Origin: an uncultured Lachnospiraceae bacterium
GTDB lineage: Bacteria; Bacillota; Clostridia; Lachnospirales; Lachnospiraceae
DNA: 43,218 nucleotides
Reading direction: 5' to 3'
NCBI GenBank assembly: GCA_910588815.1
Contig: CAJUQY010000024.1
Coordinates: 1-43,218, forward strand
Positions 23,432-30,806 of this stretch are shown here, in pieces (the first letter of the stretch is position 1; each line of letters starts with the position of its first letter). Made by a program: the position numbers and the translations under genes. A model generated the notes under the pieces. That model had not been told where the DNA came from. It did no database searches and saw only the letters and a list, made by a program, of their open reading frames with translations.

Positions 23432-24943
23432 ATGAAGAAAAACAGACAGAAAAGTCCTTTAATATTCGGCACGCTTCTTTTGACCGCCTCCGGCATCACC
23501 GCCCGGATTGCCGGCTTTTTTTACCGGATTTTCCTTTCCCATAAGATCAGCACCGAGGCCATGGGGCTTTATCAGCTTGTCTATCCGGTCTACGGCATCT
23601 GCTTCTCCCTCTGCTGCGGCGCCGTCCAGACTGCCGTTTCCCGCTTCGTAGCGGCAGAATTCCGAAAAGAAAATGAGGGAGACAGCCGCCGCTATTTATC
23701 CTGCGGTATTCTTCTGTCCCTCTCGCTGGCCGCCTCCTGTACCTTTATCATTTATCGCTTCGCCCCTTTCCTGGCGGAGCACATACTTTTGGAGCCGAGA
23801 GCCGAAGGCCTGCTCCGGATCCTGTCCTTTTCTGTCCCCTTAAGTGCCATTCACGCCTGCATCTGCGGCTATTATTACGGGATCAGCAAAGCTCAGATCC
23901 CGGCGGCCGCCCAGGTGATGGAACAGTTTGTCCGTATTTTGACCGTAGTCGCCGTCATCCATGTGGCAGAGTCGGCCGGAAAAGAAGTCACGGCCGTCTA
24001 TGCGGTTGTGGGACATCTGGCCGGGGAGGCGGGCGCTCTTTTTACCAGTCTTCTGGCTTTTTCCCTTCGGCCCCGCACGGAAAACGGGAGCTCCTCCCGC
24101 CCGGCAAAGCTCCTGTGGGGAGGACTGCTTTCCATGGCGCTCCCCCTCATGGGAAACCGCCTGATCCTGAGCGCCCTTCAAAGTGTCGAAGCCATCATGA
24201 TCCCCGGCGCTTTAAAAACCTACGGCATGGCCGCCTCTGAGGCGCTCGGCACCTATGGAGTCTTAACCGGTATGGCCCTGCCTTTCATCCTCTTTCCCAC
24301 AGCCATCACCGGCTCCCTGTCCGTCATGCTCTTACCCCACATTGCAGCCGCCCAGTCGGACAATGCCTTTGACCGGATCAATTCTTCCGCCGGCTTTTCC
24401 ATCCGTTACAGCCTCTACATCGGCATCCTTTTCGCCGGCCTTTTTCTCCGGTTCGGGAACCGGATCGGCCCCGTAGTCTTCGGCAATGAACTGGCCGGAA
24501 GCTTCCTCTCCGTCCTGGCCTGGCTCTGCCCCTTCCTCTATGTGTCCGGCACTGCCGGAAGCATCATGGGCGGCCTGGGATATACAAAAACCACATTTTT
24601 CCACTCCTCCGTAAGCCTGATCGTCCGGCTTTTATTTGTAGTGTTCCTGATTCCCCGTATGGGGATCCGCGCTTATCTCTACGGCCTCCTTGGAAGCGAG
24701 CTGGTCCTCACCTCCTGCCACTTATTCTTCCTCAGAAAAAAGATCGAACTGCCCTTTTCGCCGGTTTATGAGCTGCTCCGGCCCGCTGCCGCCTCCTTCC
24801 TCTCCATGGGCATCTCCCGGGCCTGGGAAGCCCTCCCCATCCATGAAGGCCTTCCCGCCTTCCTGAATCTTGCCGTCTCCGGAGTCCTGTTCGCCGTCTG
24901 CTTCCTGTTTTTCCTCTATGTCACCAAAAAGAAACATGCCTGA
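23432..24943 (+). CDS. SpoVB/MurJ-like lipid-linked oligosaccharide flippase (MOP superfamily)
   Basis: A 503-residue polytopic membrane protein of the polysaccharide flippase (MOP/MVF) group, with about 13-14 hydrophobic segments. The start region with ITARIAGFFYRIFLSHKI and AMGLYQLVYPVYG resembles SpoVB, the stage V sporulation and cortex-related homologue. MurJ or a general O-antigen flippase remains possible. ATG 23432 is used with a modest GAGGT upstream; the frame open to 23297 crosses the divergent isc promoter and is rejected. It converges with the ABC-F gene, overlapping its 3' end by 23 bases. Confidence 0.88.
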   Translation: MKKNRQKSPLIFGTLLLTASGITARIAGFFYRIFLSHKISTEAMGLYQLVYPVYGICFSLCCGAVQTAVSRFVAAEFRKENEGDSRRYLSCGILLSLSLAASCTFIIYRFAPFLAEHILLEPRAEGLLRILSFSVPLSAIHACICGYYYGISKAQIPAAAQVMEQFVRILTVVAVIHVAESAGKEVTAVYAVVGHLAGEAGALFTSLLAFSLRPRTENGSSSRPAKLLWGGLLSMALPLMGNRLILSALQSVEAIMIPGALKTYGMAASEALGTYGVLTGMALPFILFPTAITGSLSVMLLPHIAAAQSDNAFDRINSSAGFSIRYSLYIGILFAGLFLRFGNRIGPVVFGNELAGSFLSVLAWLCPFLYVSGTAGSIMGGLGYTKTTFFHSSVSLIVRLLFVVFLIPRMGIRAYLYGLLGSELVLTSCHLFFLRKKIELPFSPVYELLRPAAASFLSMGISRAWEALPIHEGLPAFLNLAVSGVLFAVCFLFFLYVTKKKHA

Positions 24944-26519
24944 CTGGGGCAAAATCCGGCTCCTGCTTCTCCGGATGCGCCCTGACAAGCTGCATCTCCA
25001 CCACCCTGGTCGCGGCTTTCTCCCGGAACCGGACATCGTGCTCCACCACCAGCATGGTCGGTTGGAACGCTTCCAGGAGCTTTTCGATCTGCATTCTGGA
25101 AAACACATCGATATAATTCAAGGGTTCGTCCCAGAGATACAGGTGGGCCGGTGTCATCAGGCTGGCCGCGATCAGGAGCTTTTTCTTCTGACCCTCGGAA
25201 AACTCTTCCATATCCTTTGCAAACTGGCCCCGCTCCAGGTCAAGCTGCCTCAGCAGGGCACAGAACACACTTTCCTCCAGCCCCCTCTCCCGGCAGAAAT
25301 CTTTGATGCTTCCCTTCAGGAAGCCGGTGTCCTGATTGATGTAGGAGATCACCATGCCGGGGCCGGTAAGAAGCTCTCCTCCCCGGATTTGCAGGCCGTC
25401 CTCCGCCCCCGGCAGGCCCGCGGTGCCTAAGACCGCCTTGAGAAAGGTGGACTTTCCGCATCCGTTTTCTCCGTGGAGGAACACCCGCTCCCCCCGTTTC
25501 AGCTCAAAGGAAAACTCCTTAAGGACATTCGTTCCGCTCCCGGCATATCCCGCCGTGAGCTCCTTCGCCAAAATCAACCGTTCCTTATGGTAAGACAGGG
25601 GATTTAGCCTAAGGGGAACCGGACGCTCAATGTCTGCCAAAAGCCCTTCTTTGGCCTTGATTTCCCGCTCCATGCGCTTCTCATAGCTTTTCACCTGTTT
25701 TTGCATCTTCTTTGTCTTCGCACCGATATAGGGCCTGGTGCCCATCCCCCGGTCGTGGTCCTTAATCGGGTCAATCCCAATCTTCGTATTTTCATTTTTC
25801 CTGGCCCAGCGGCCGCTCTGATCCGCCGCCTTTTTCAGCGAGGCGATCTCCCGAAGATGCTTTTCGTTCTCCGCCTGTGCAAACTGGTCCCTCCGGTTCT
25901 TGTTCTCCCACCAGACAGAAAAGTTTCCGCTCTGCACTTCAATGGACTGCCTGTTCAGAACCAGCATGTGGTCAACACAAGCATCCAGAAGATCCCTGTC
26001 ATGGGACACCAGCAGAAAGCTCTTTTTTCCGCCAAGATACTGTTTGACCGTCTCTCTCGCTTCCTGATCCAGATGGTTCGTCGGCTCATCGATCAGCAGG
26101 AAGTCGTTCTCTCCGGAAAAAAGGACTGCCAAAAGCACCTTGGTCCGCTCCCCGTGGCTTAAACTCTCAAAAGACCGGTATAAAAGCTCTGCCGAAGCGT
26201 CAAGTTTGGCCAGCTCGCAGATGACCTGCCATTCCTCGCAGTCCGGCTTAAGCTCCTCCAAAAACTCCGAGGCACACCTCCCCATGTACCCGGCCGGGAT
26301 TTCGTAAGGAAAATATTTGAACCGGACCGGGGACGAAATAAATCCATCATAAGCATATTCCCCCAGAAGGAGCTTCAAAAAGGTAGTTTTTCCCTTCCCG
26401 TTCCTGCCGATCAGGCCCAGCTTCCAATCCGAGTCAATGGCAAATGAAACATGTTCAAAAATATTATCAAAGCTCCCCTCATAGCAAAAGGTAAGATCTG
26501 TAATCTGGATCCGTGACAT
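24921..26519 (-). CDS. ABC-F ribosomal protection protein, Lsa/Vga type
   Basis: A 532-residue protein with two ABC ATPase domains and no membrane segment. Domain 1 has Walker A GRNGKGKTT (about 39-47), signature LSHGERTK and Walker B LLIDEPTNHLD. Domain 2 has GENGCGKST, signature SEGQKKK and LWDEPLNYIDVFSR; the latter stretch is typical of Lsa/Vga proteins. A charged interdomain linker (about 195-290) is the arm that reaches the peptidyl-transferase centre in this family. Members confer resistance to lincosamides, pleuromutilins or streptogramin A, but the drug range here cannot be read from sequence. ATG 26519 is 7 bases from GGAGG. A long structured leader precedes it. Confidence 0.9.
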   Translation of the reverse strand: MSRIQITDLTFCYEGSFDNIFEHVSFAIDSDWKLGLIGRNGKGKTTFLKLLLGEYAYDGFISSPVRFKYFPYEIPAGYMGRCASEFLEELKPDCEEWQVICELAKLDASAELLYRSFESLSHGERTKVLLAVLFSGENDFLLIDEPTNHLDQEARETVKQYLGGKKSFLLVSHDRDLLDACVDHMLVLNRQSIEVQSGNFSVWWENKNRRDQFAQAENEKHLREIASLKKAADQSGRWARKNENTKIGIDPIKDHDRGMGTRPYIGAKTKKMQKQVKSYEKRMEREIKAKEGLLADIERPVPLRLNPLSYHKERLILAKELTAGYAGSGTNVLKEFSFELKRGERVFLHGENGCGKSTFLKAVLGTAGLPGAEDGLQIRGGELLTGPGMVISYINQDTGFLKGSIKDFCRERGLEESVFCALLRQLDLERGQFAKDMEEFSEGQKKKLLIAASLMTPAHLYLWDEPLNYIDVFSRMQIEKLLEAFQPTMLVVEHDVRFREKAATRVVEMQLVRAHPEKQEPDFAPVRHVSFW

Positions 26520-26565
26520 ATGCATTCCTCCCGTCTCAAAATACTCTGTCGCCCAAAGAGGATGC

Positions 26566-26640
26566 TTTCCCTTCCCTACTTGCCGTGCCGAGCCCCGCCG
26601 GCTCTGCCGGCAATCTTCCTCTGGGGCTTGTGTACACAAA
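26566..26640 (-). repeat. Intergenic repeat family 2, diverged copy
   Basis: This part of the ABC-F leader shares with 17620-17700 the blocks around CAGAGGAA, CACGGC(A/G)AGTAGGG and a preceding TTTTGTGTACACA/ATTTTATGTGCA. A GC-rich hairpin not seen in the other copy interrupts it. Confidence 0.4.
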
Positions 26641-26739
26641 AAAGAGAGGCGACGAGAAGCACCCCAAACCTTTGGCGACATGAACAACAGTGCTGCATTC
26701 AGCACTGCCCCAACATCATCTTCATGCCTCAAAAGTCTG

Positions 26740-26757
26740 TTATCTGGTACTGCTCAT
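26740..26757 (-). CDS. Five-codon upstream ORF (possible leader peptide MSSTR)
   Basis: ATG AGC AGT ACC AGA TAA sits about 30 bases after the predicted transcription start. A purine-rich ribosome-binding stretch GAGAGGTG lies 5-6 bases before the ATG. Its size and place fit a drug-sensing leader peptide in which ribosome stalling opens the downstream gene. Coding is plausible but unproven. Confidence 0.5.
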   Translation of the reverse strand: MSSTR

Positions 26758-26787
26758 CCTTTCACCTCTCTCAATCATCTGTTTTTC

Positions 26788-26816
26788 AGTATACCACAGA
26801 TTTTTGCCGATGGCAA
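26788..26816 (-). promoter_or_regulatory. Sigma-A promoter of the ABC-F gene
   Basis: Minus strand TTGCCA (26811-26816), 17 bases, TATACT (26788-26793). Confidence 0.75.
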
Positions 26817-26982
26817 GTAATAAAATATTTTTCAACAGCAGCTTCCCCGGTCCAGCATTCATCTCCCCTCTGATTTTGAGCAGTAAACTGCCCCTTTCGG
26901 CAGACACGGCGGTATCGCTCCTTTGCTAAGATACTGGTAAAATCAATCTTTTTGCCCCGCCGGAAAATCAAAAGGCCAAAAC

Positions 26983-27747
26983 TCAGATATACAGTTCGTT
27001 GCTTTTTCTCTCTGAACAGGCTTTTTTAATTGCCAGCGCCGCAATGGAAACCATAGCCCCATTTACTCTGCGGGCCGATTCCGGACATCCTGTAACGCAC
27101 CGCATACAGGAAATACATTTTTTGCTGTCTGCTATTTTCAAATTCCCCCTCCCGATTGCCTGCGCCGGACAATTTTTCGCGCACAGTCCACAGCCGGTAC
27201 AGTGATTGTCTGCTCTGGGAACCAGGCCGGCTCCCCCGGCTTTTTTGTAGGGGCGCTTACCCGGTATCCGCAGCTCAGACACACAGTCGGCATTCTTGAT
27301 TTTATCAAAAATTTTTTCCGCAAAACCCTGGAGTTCACGCCTATCCTGCTGATCGGGCCTGCCAGTGGCATACTGATGCATAATGGAATGCTCGGCAACT
27401 GCGGAAACAGCAGCCGCCACATGGAAACCGCTTTGTTCCGCAATGTCCTTCAGTTCCACAAGTGTATCCTCATACGCACGATTGCCATAAACACAGACGA
27501 TGATGCAGAGGGCTTGGTTTCCATGGATTTTTTTGATTCTTTCGGCTGCAAGCGCGGGTACGCGGCCGCCGTAAGAAGGAACAGCAATCACCGCTATATC
27601 ATCCCCCGAAAAGCTGAATGAAGAAAAATCAGTCTCCGCGCCGGTCAAATCGACTTCATCAAGAACTCCATCCCACTGTGATGTGATTGCTTCTGCAACC
27701 TGTCTGGTTCCTCCCGTCGGACTAAAAATAATTCGTATGATTTTCAT
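26983..27747 (-). CDS. EFR1-type flavodoxin-ferredoxin fusion
   Basis: A 254-residue protein with an N-terminal flavodoxin-like domain (FMN phosphate loop FSPTGGTRQVAE, residues 8-19) and a C-terminal pair of 4Fe-4S motifs, CTGCGLCAKNCP (about 183-194) and CISCMRCVTGCP (about 212-223). This is the EFR1-family layout, an electron carrier joining flavin and ferredoxin chemistry; its partner enzyme is unknown. It has a perfect consensus promoter that abuts the promoter of the divergent Rrf2-like regulator, so the two are probably linked by regulation. Confidence 0.9.
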   Translation of the reverse strand: MKIIRIIFSPTGGTRQVAEAITSQWDGVLDEVDLTGAETDFSSFSFSGDDIAVIAVPSYGGRVPALAAERIKKIHGNQALCIIVCVYGNRAYEDTLVELKDIAEQSGFHVAAAVSAVAEHSIMHQYATGRPDQQDRRELQGFAEKIFDKIKNADCVSELRIPGKRPYKKAGGAGLVPRADNHCTGCGLCAKNCPAQAIGRGNLKIADSKKCISCMRCVTGCPESARRVNGAMVSIAALAIKKACSERKSNELYI

Positions 27748-27758
27748 AATCCCGCTCC

Positions 27759-27840
27759 TGTAATTTTAAAATTTACACCAATTATAGCAGTGAGAAGGTG
27801 CAATGTCAACATTTACAGGAACCGTTTTGTATGTTACACT
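27759..27840. promoter_or_regulatory. Back-to-back promoters and dyad between the EFR1 and Rrf2-like genes
   Basis: Minus promoter: TTGACA (27804-27809), 17 bases, TATAAT (27781-27786). Plus promoter: TTTACA (27812-27817), 17 bases, TACACT (27835-27840). The two -35 elements are only 2 bases apart. Near-palindromic sequence spans both (TGTCAACATTTACA). A second dyad, TGTAATTTTAAAATTTACA (27759-27777), covers the start of the EFR1 transcript. These are candidate sites for the Rrf2-like protein. Confidence 0.75.
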
Positions 27841-27866
27841 ATAAAAGCGCAAAAGGGAGGAATACC

Positions 27867-28292
27867 ATGCATATCAGTACAAAATGTTCTGTTGCAGTCC
27901 ATTGTCTCATTTTTATTTATGAATACGGAAACGTAAAAAAAGTTACCAGCGAGCTACTGTCCTTATCTACAGGGAACAATTCTGTCACAATACGGAGAAT
28001 CCTCAGCGCCTTGAAAAAAGACGGCGTAATCGTAATAAAATTCGGGACGGGTGGCGCAACTCTGAACGCCCCATTGCATGAGATAACCCTGTATCGGATA
28101 TGTAAAGCGATAGAGCCTGATTTTCTCTCCAAATTAATCGGCATTCACGCATTCCCCTCTCCCCTTTGCCCTGTCGGAAAAAATATCCACAAGGTATTGG
28201 ATCTCTCATATCAAAAAATCCAGAATGATCTGTGCCGCAGCCTGCAAAGTATCACAATGGAAGATATCATGACATTTTATCACAATATTTGA
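27867..28292 (+). CDS. Rrf2-family transcriptional regulator (divergent from EFR1)
   Basis: A 141-residue winged-helix protein, MHISTKCSVAVHCLIFI, with SVTIRRILSALKKDGVI as recognition and linker region. It belongs to the Rrf2 group, but the cluster-binding cysteine trio is missing; the usual region has a single cysteine in SPLCPVGKNI. It may therefore sense something other than an Fe-S cluster, as CymR and NsrR-like variants do. ATG 27867 follows AGGGAGGA; the longer frame starts at GTG 27798 inside the promoter region and is rejected. It probably controls the divergent EFR1 gene. Confidence 0.85.
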   Translation: MHISTKCSVAVHCLIFIYEYGNVKKVTSELLSLSTGNNSVTIRRILSALKKDGVIVIKFGTGGATLNAPLHEITLYRICKAIEPDFLSKLIGIHAFPSPLCPVGKNIHKVLDLSYQKIQNDLCRSLQSITMEDIMTFYHNI

Positions 28293-28369
28293 CACTTTTG
28301 CCTGTTTCATTGAAAAGGAAAAACGGCTGGGGGCAGCTTCCTTTCTCCACCACATACTTCCCGCCCTTT

Positions 28370-28873
28370 TTAATCCTTTTTCTGCCGGGCCAAAAACGCT
28401 TCCGCCTCTTCCCTGGAATAAAAAACAACGATATCCTTTTCCGGATATTCCTTCAGCAGTCTCTGGATCTCCCTTCGCCCGGAAAGGGGAAAATTCCTGA
28501 CGAATTCCATAAATTCTTCGTCTTCTTCCATTTCGATCCAGGGCATGTCTACCCGTGGTTTTCCTTTCCGCGCCCGGATTCCCTCAATGCAGGTTTCCAG
28601 GGGATAATCCAGCCAGAACACCGTATCGCAGTCCGCCAGCCGAAGAGGCAGCGTCCTTGCATAGTTTCCGTCTATGATCCACCTCTCCCCCCTCAGGATC
28701 TCGCCAAGCCTCTGGTCAAAGACTTCTCTGGAGCAGGTCGTTTTATCAGGTTTGTGCCAGATCATATCCAGATAAAAGAGGGGAATGCCGGTAATCTTAT
28801 TTAATGCTCTCGAAAATGTGCTCTTTCCGCCGCCCGGGCAGCCAATGACAAGTACTTTTTCCATGGAACTCAT
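28370..28873 (-). CDS. P-loop kinase, adenylate kinase/FlaR-like
   Basis: A 167-residue P-loop NTPase with Walker A GCPGGGKST (about 11-19). Its YLDMIWHKP and GERWIIDGNY motifs are typical of the adenylate kinase-related proteins often annotated topology modulation protein (FlaR). The substrate is unknown. Its ATG at 28873 overlaps the stop of the merR gene (ATGA), so the genes are translationally coupled; an in-frame ATG at 28864 is also possible. It ends close to the convergent Rrf2-like gene. Confidence 0.85.
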   Translation of the reverse strand: MSSMEKVLVIGCPGGGKSTFSRALNKITGIPLFYLDMIWHKPDKTTCSREVFDQRLGEILRGERWIIDGNYARTLPLRLADCDTVFWLDYPLETCIEGIRARKGKPRVDMPWIEMEEDEEFMEFVRNFPLSGRREIQRLLKEYPEKDIVVFYSREEAEAFLARQKKD

Positions 28874-29265
28874 CCTGCCTCATCTTTCTTTTCCGGCGGG
28901 TCAATATGAAATACGCCGACGGTTTTATAATGATCGATCTTATAATCAATCACGTCTAAGCTGTCCTGAAGCGCCTTCATCTGATCCTGTATATGGGCCC
29001 GGTGCTCCAGCAAAAGCTCCTTTCTCTCCTCGCAGGTACTCTGCCCGCCAAGGCAAAGCTGCATAAATTTCTTTATTTTTTCCAAAGGCATGCCGGATCG
29101 TTTCAGACAGCAGATCAGCTGCAGCCACTCCAGATCATTCTCCGAAAATTTTCTGTTTCCGTTTGGCGTCCGCTCCAGAAGCGGTATCAGCCCTTCGCGG
29201 TCATAATACCGGACTGTGTGCTCGCTCAGGCCGGTGCTCTCACAGATTTCTTTCATCGTATACAT
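28870..29265 (-). CDS. MerR-family transcriptional regulator
   Basis: A 131-residue regulator. An N-terminal MerR helix-turn-helix (MKEICESTGLSEHTVRYYDREGL, seen as TVRYYDREGL near 18-27) is followed by a second wing with RKFSENDLEWLQLICCLKRSGMPLE (in parts: LKRSGMPLEKIKKF near 53-66) and a coiled-coil dimerisation helix with LLLEHRAHIQDQM. This resembles the stress-type (organic, aldehyde) MerR subgroup. It is divergent from the DUF362 gene, whose promoter has the 19-bp spacer that MerR proteins act upon. Its own promoter lies at 29289-29317. Confidence 0.92.
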   Translation of the reverse strand: MYTMKEICESTGLSEHTVRYYDREGLIPLLERTPNGNRKFSENDLEWLQLICCLKRSGMPLEKIKKFMQLCLGGQSTCEERKELLLEHRAHIQDQMKALQDSLDVIDYKIDHYKTVGVFHIDPPEKKDEAG

Positions 29266-29288
29266 AGTCAGACCTCCCGATTCCTCAT

Positions 29289-29317
29289 ATTATAATAAAA
29301 AACAGCGTCCATTTCAA
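29289..29317 (-). promoter_or_regulatory. Promoter of the merR gene
   Basis: Minus strand TTGAAA (29312-29317), 17 bases, TATAAT (29289-29294), ahead of GGGAGG and ATG 29265. Confidence 0.75.
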
Positions 29318-29326
29318 GAAAAATCC

Positions 29327-29357
29327 TTGACTTTGAGTAAACTTCAGGCTGTATACT
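29327..29357 (+). promoter_or_regulatory. MerR-type promoter (19-bp spacer) of the DUF362 gene
   Basis: TTGACT (29327-29332), a 19-base spacer (29333-29351) and TATACT (29352-29357). The spacer holds a dyad around TTGAGT-AA-ACTTCA. Over-long spacers with a central dyad are the hallmark of MerR-activated promoters, where the protein twists the DNA to bring both boxes into register. Confidence 0.8.
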
Positions 29358-29426
29358 GTCATGGAACATATCGATCTGGCTGTCCTTTTAAGCCACATAC
29401 GTCTATCAAAAGGAGAATATGGAAAA

Positions 29427-30548
29427 ATGGAAAAAGCAACTGTTTATTTTACAGATTTTCGCTGTCCGGTGGGCACAAGCCAGCTGGAGAAGCTGAAACG
29501 TCTCTGTATCGCTGCCGGAATCAAAAATATAGACATGGACGGAAAATTTGTCGCCATTAAGATGCATTTCGGAGAACTGGGAAATCTGGCGTTCCTGCGT
29601 CCCAACTATGCAAAAACAGTGGCCGATCTCTGCAAAGATCAAGGCGGGATGCCCTTTCTCACAGACTGCAATACCTTATACCCCGGAAGCCGCAAGAATG
29701 CCCTGGAGCACATGGACTGTGCCAATCTGAACGGCTTTAACCCCATATCGACCGGCTGCCAGATCGTCATTGGAGACGGACTGCGGGGCACGGACGACGT
29801 AGAAGTCCCCGTAGTAAATGGAGAATACTGCCAGACAGCCAAAATCGGCCGCGCCATCATGGACGCGGATATCTTCATCAGCCTGACCCATTTTAAAGGC
29901 CATGAGATCACCGGTTTCGGCGGCGCCCTCAAAAATATCGGCATGGGCTGCGGCAGCCGGGCCGGAAAGATGGATCAGCATAAAAACGGAAAACCGGCGA
30001 TTCACGAGGAACTGTGCCGCGGCTGCAGACGCTGCGCCAGGGAATGCGGAAGCGACGCCATCTCCTACGTGGACAAAAAGGCCGTCATTGACTACGACAA
30101 ATGCAAAGGCTGCGGCCGGTGCATCGGGGCCTGCAGCTTTGACGCTGTCTACAACTCCAATAACAGCGCTTTCGAAGAGCTTGACCGGAAAATGGCAGAA
30201 TACGCCCATGCAGTCTGCTATGGCCGTCCCTGTTTCCATATTTCTCTGGTTCAGGATATCAGCCCCAACTGCGACTGCCACGGAGAAAATGACGCCCCGA
30301 TCCTTCCGAACATCGGAATGTTCGCCAGCTTCGACCCGGTGGCCCTGGACCAGGCCTGCGCCGATGCCTGCATGAAGGCCCAGCCGATCCCCGGCAGCCA
30401 GCTTGCGGAAAACCTTGCCTCCCCCGGATGGAAATGCCACCACGATCATTTTAAAGATTCCAACCCCAATGTGGAGTGGAAAGCCACTCTGGAACAGGCG
30501 GAAAAGGTGGGACTTGGAACCAGACAGTACATATTGAAAGAACTTTAA
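29427..30548 (+). CDS. DUF362 protein with 4Fe-4S ferredoxin domain
   Basis: A 373-residue protein. The DUF362 domain covers most of it (MHFGELGNLAFLRPN near 42-56; SLTHFKGHEITGFGGALKNIGMGCGSRAGK, in parts: LTHFKGHE and GGALKNIGMG near 152-172). A bacterial ferredoxin module has two 4Fe-4S motifs, CRGCRRCARECG and CKGCGRCIGACS (about 196-243). DUF362 ferredoxins are widespread in clostridia; no reaction is established. ATG 29427 lies after AGGAG with a spacing of about 10. It is the likely target of the divergent MerR regulator. Confidence 0.9.
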   Translation: MEKATVYFTDFRCPVGTSQLEKLKRLCIAAGIKNIDMDGKFVAIKMHFGELGNLAFLRPNYAKTVADLCKDQGGMPFLTDCNTLYPGSRKNALEHMDCANLNGFNPISTGCQIVIGDGLRGTDDVEVPVVNGEYCQTAKIGRAIMDADIFISLTHFKGHEITGFGGALKNIGMGCGSRAGKMDQHKNGKPAIHEELCRGCRRCARECGSDAISYVDKKAVIDYDKCKGCGRCIGACSFDAVYNSNNSAFEELDRKMAEYAHAVCYGRPCFHISLVQDISPNCDCHGENDAPILPNIGMFASFDPVALDQACADACMKAQPIPGSQLAENLASPGWKCHHDHFKDSNPNVEWKATLEQAEKVGLGTRQYILKEL

Positions 30549-30566
30549 AATAATACTCCGGGAACG

Positions 30567-30694
30567 AGCGGACGGAAAGCGGATTGGCCAGGGAAGGTCC
30601 GCACGCGGACTGCACTCTGTGCGCTTTCCACTAAGCTCATGCGTCGCTTACGCTCGCATTCACTAAGTGATCAATGCGTCGCAGAGTGTCCGCT
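30567..30694. repeat. Nested inverted-repeat region between DUF362 and nifJ
   Basis: Outer arms AGCGGAC (30567-30573) and GTCCGCT (30688-30694) enclose GGAAAGCG/CGCTTTCC (30574-30581, 30622-30629), GTCCGC/GCGGAC (30597-30610), GCAC/GTGC, and two related stretches with CACTAAG..ATGCGTCGC. There is no coding frame. It looks like a folded RNA or cruciform element, or degraded repeats. Confidence 0.6.
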
Positions 30695-30758
30695 AATAAA
30701 TAGAAGGAACCTCCCTTCTGCAGGCAAGCCTGCTTCAGGGAGGTTCCTTCTATTTATT
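30695..30758. terminator. Very strong 22-bp hairpin between convergent DUF362 and nifJ genes
   Basis: AATAAATAGAAGGAACCTCCCT-type arms of 22 bases (30695-30716 and 30737-30758; sequence given as arm positions with core GGAACCTCCCT) are perfect reverse complements. The loop contains its own GCAGGC/GCCTGC stem. It is placed to stop transcription from both sides. The 8-base word TGTCCGCT directly flanks it on both sides (30687-30694 and 30761-30768). Confidence 0.8.
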
Positions 30759-30806
30759 TATGTCCGCTCTGTCTCAAAGTCTTCGCGGTGCTCAAAGTCA
30801 TCACGG

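Larger units (their letters stand above)
26520..26787 (-). promoter_or_regulatory. Long leader of the ABC-F gene, candidate attenuator
   Basis: About 260 untranslated bases hold, in transcript order, the short ORF at 26757-26740, a hairpin CAGTGCTG/CAGCACTG (26707-26688), a possible long-range stem from GAGGC..GAAG (26730-26720) to CTTC..GCCTC (26659-26646) ending in TTTTTT (26643-26638), and a GC-rich hairpin GCCGGC/GCCGGC nested in GCCCC/GGGGC. The arrangement resembles antibiotic-inducible attenuation known for other ABC-F genes. The stem assignment is by eye only. Confidence 0.55.

Noticed and set aside
26520..26732. 69-residue N-terminal extension of the ABC-F protein
   Set aside because: The extension begins at TTG, runs through the leader hairpins and lacks family similarity; ATG 26519 has an ideal GGAGG spacing.
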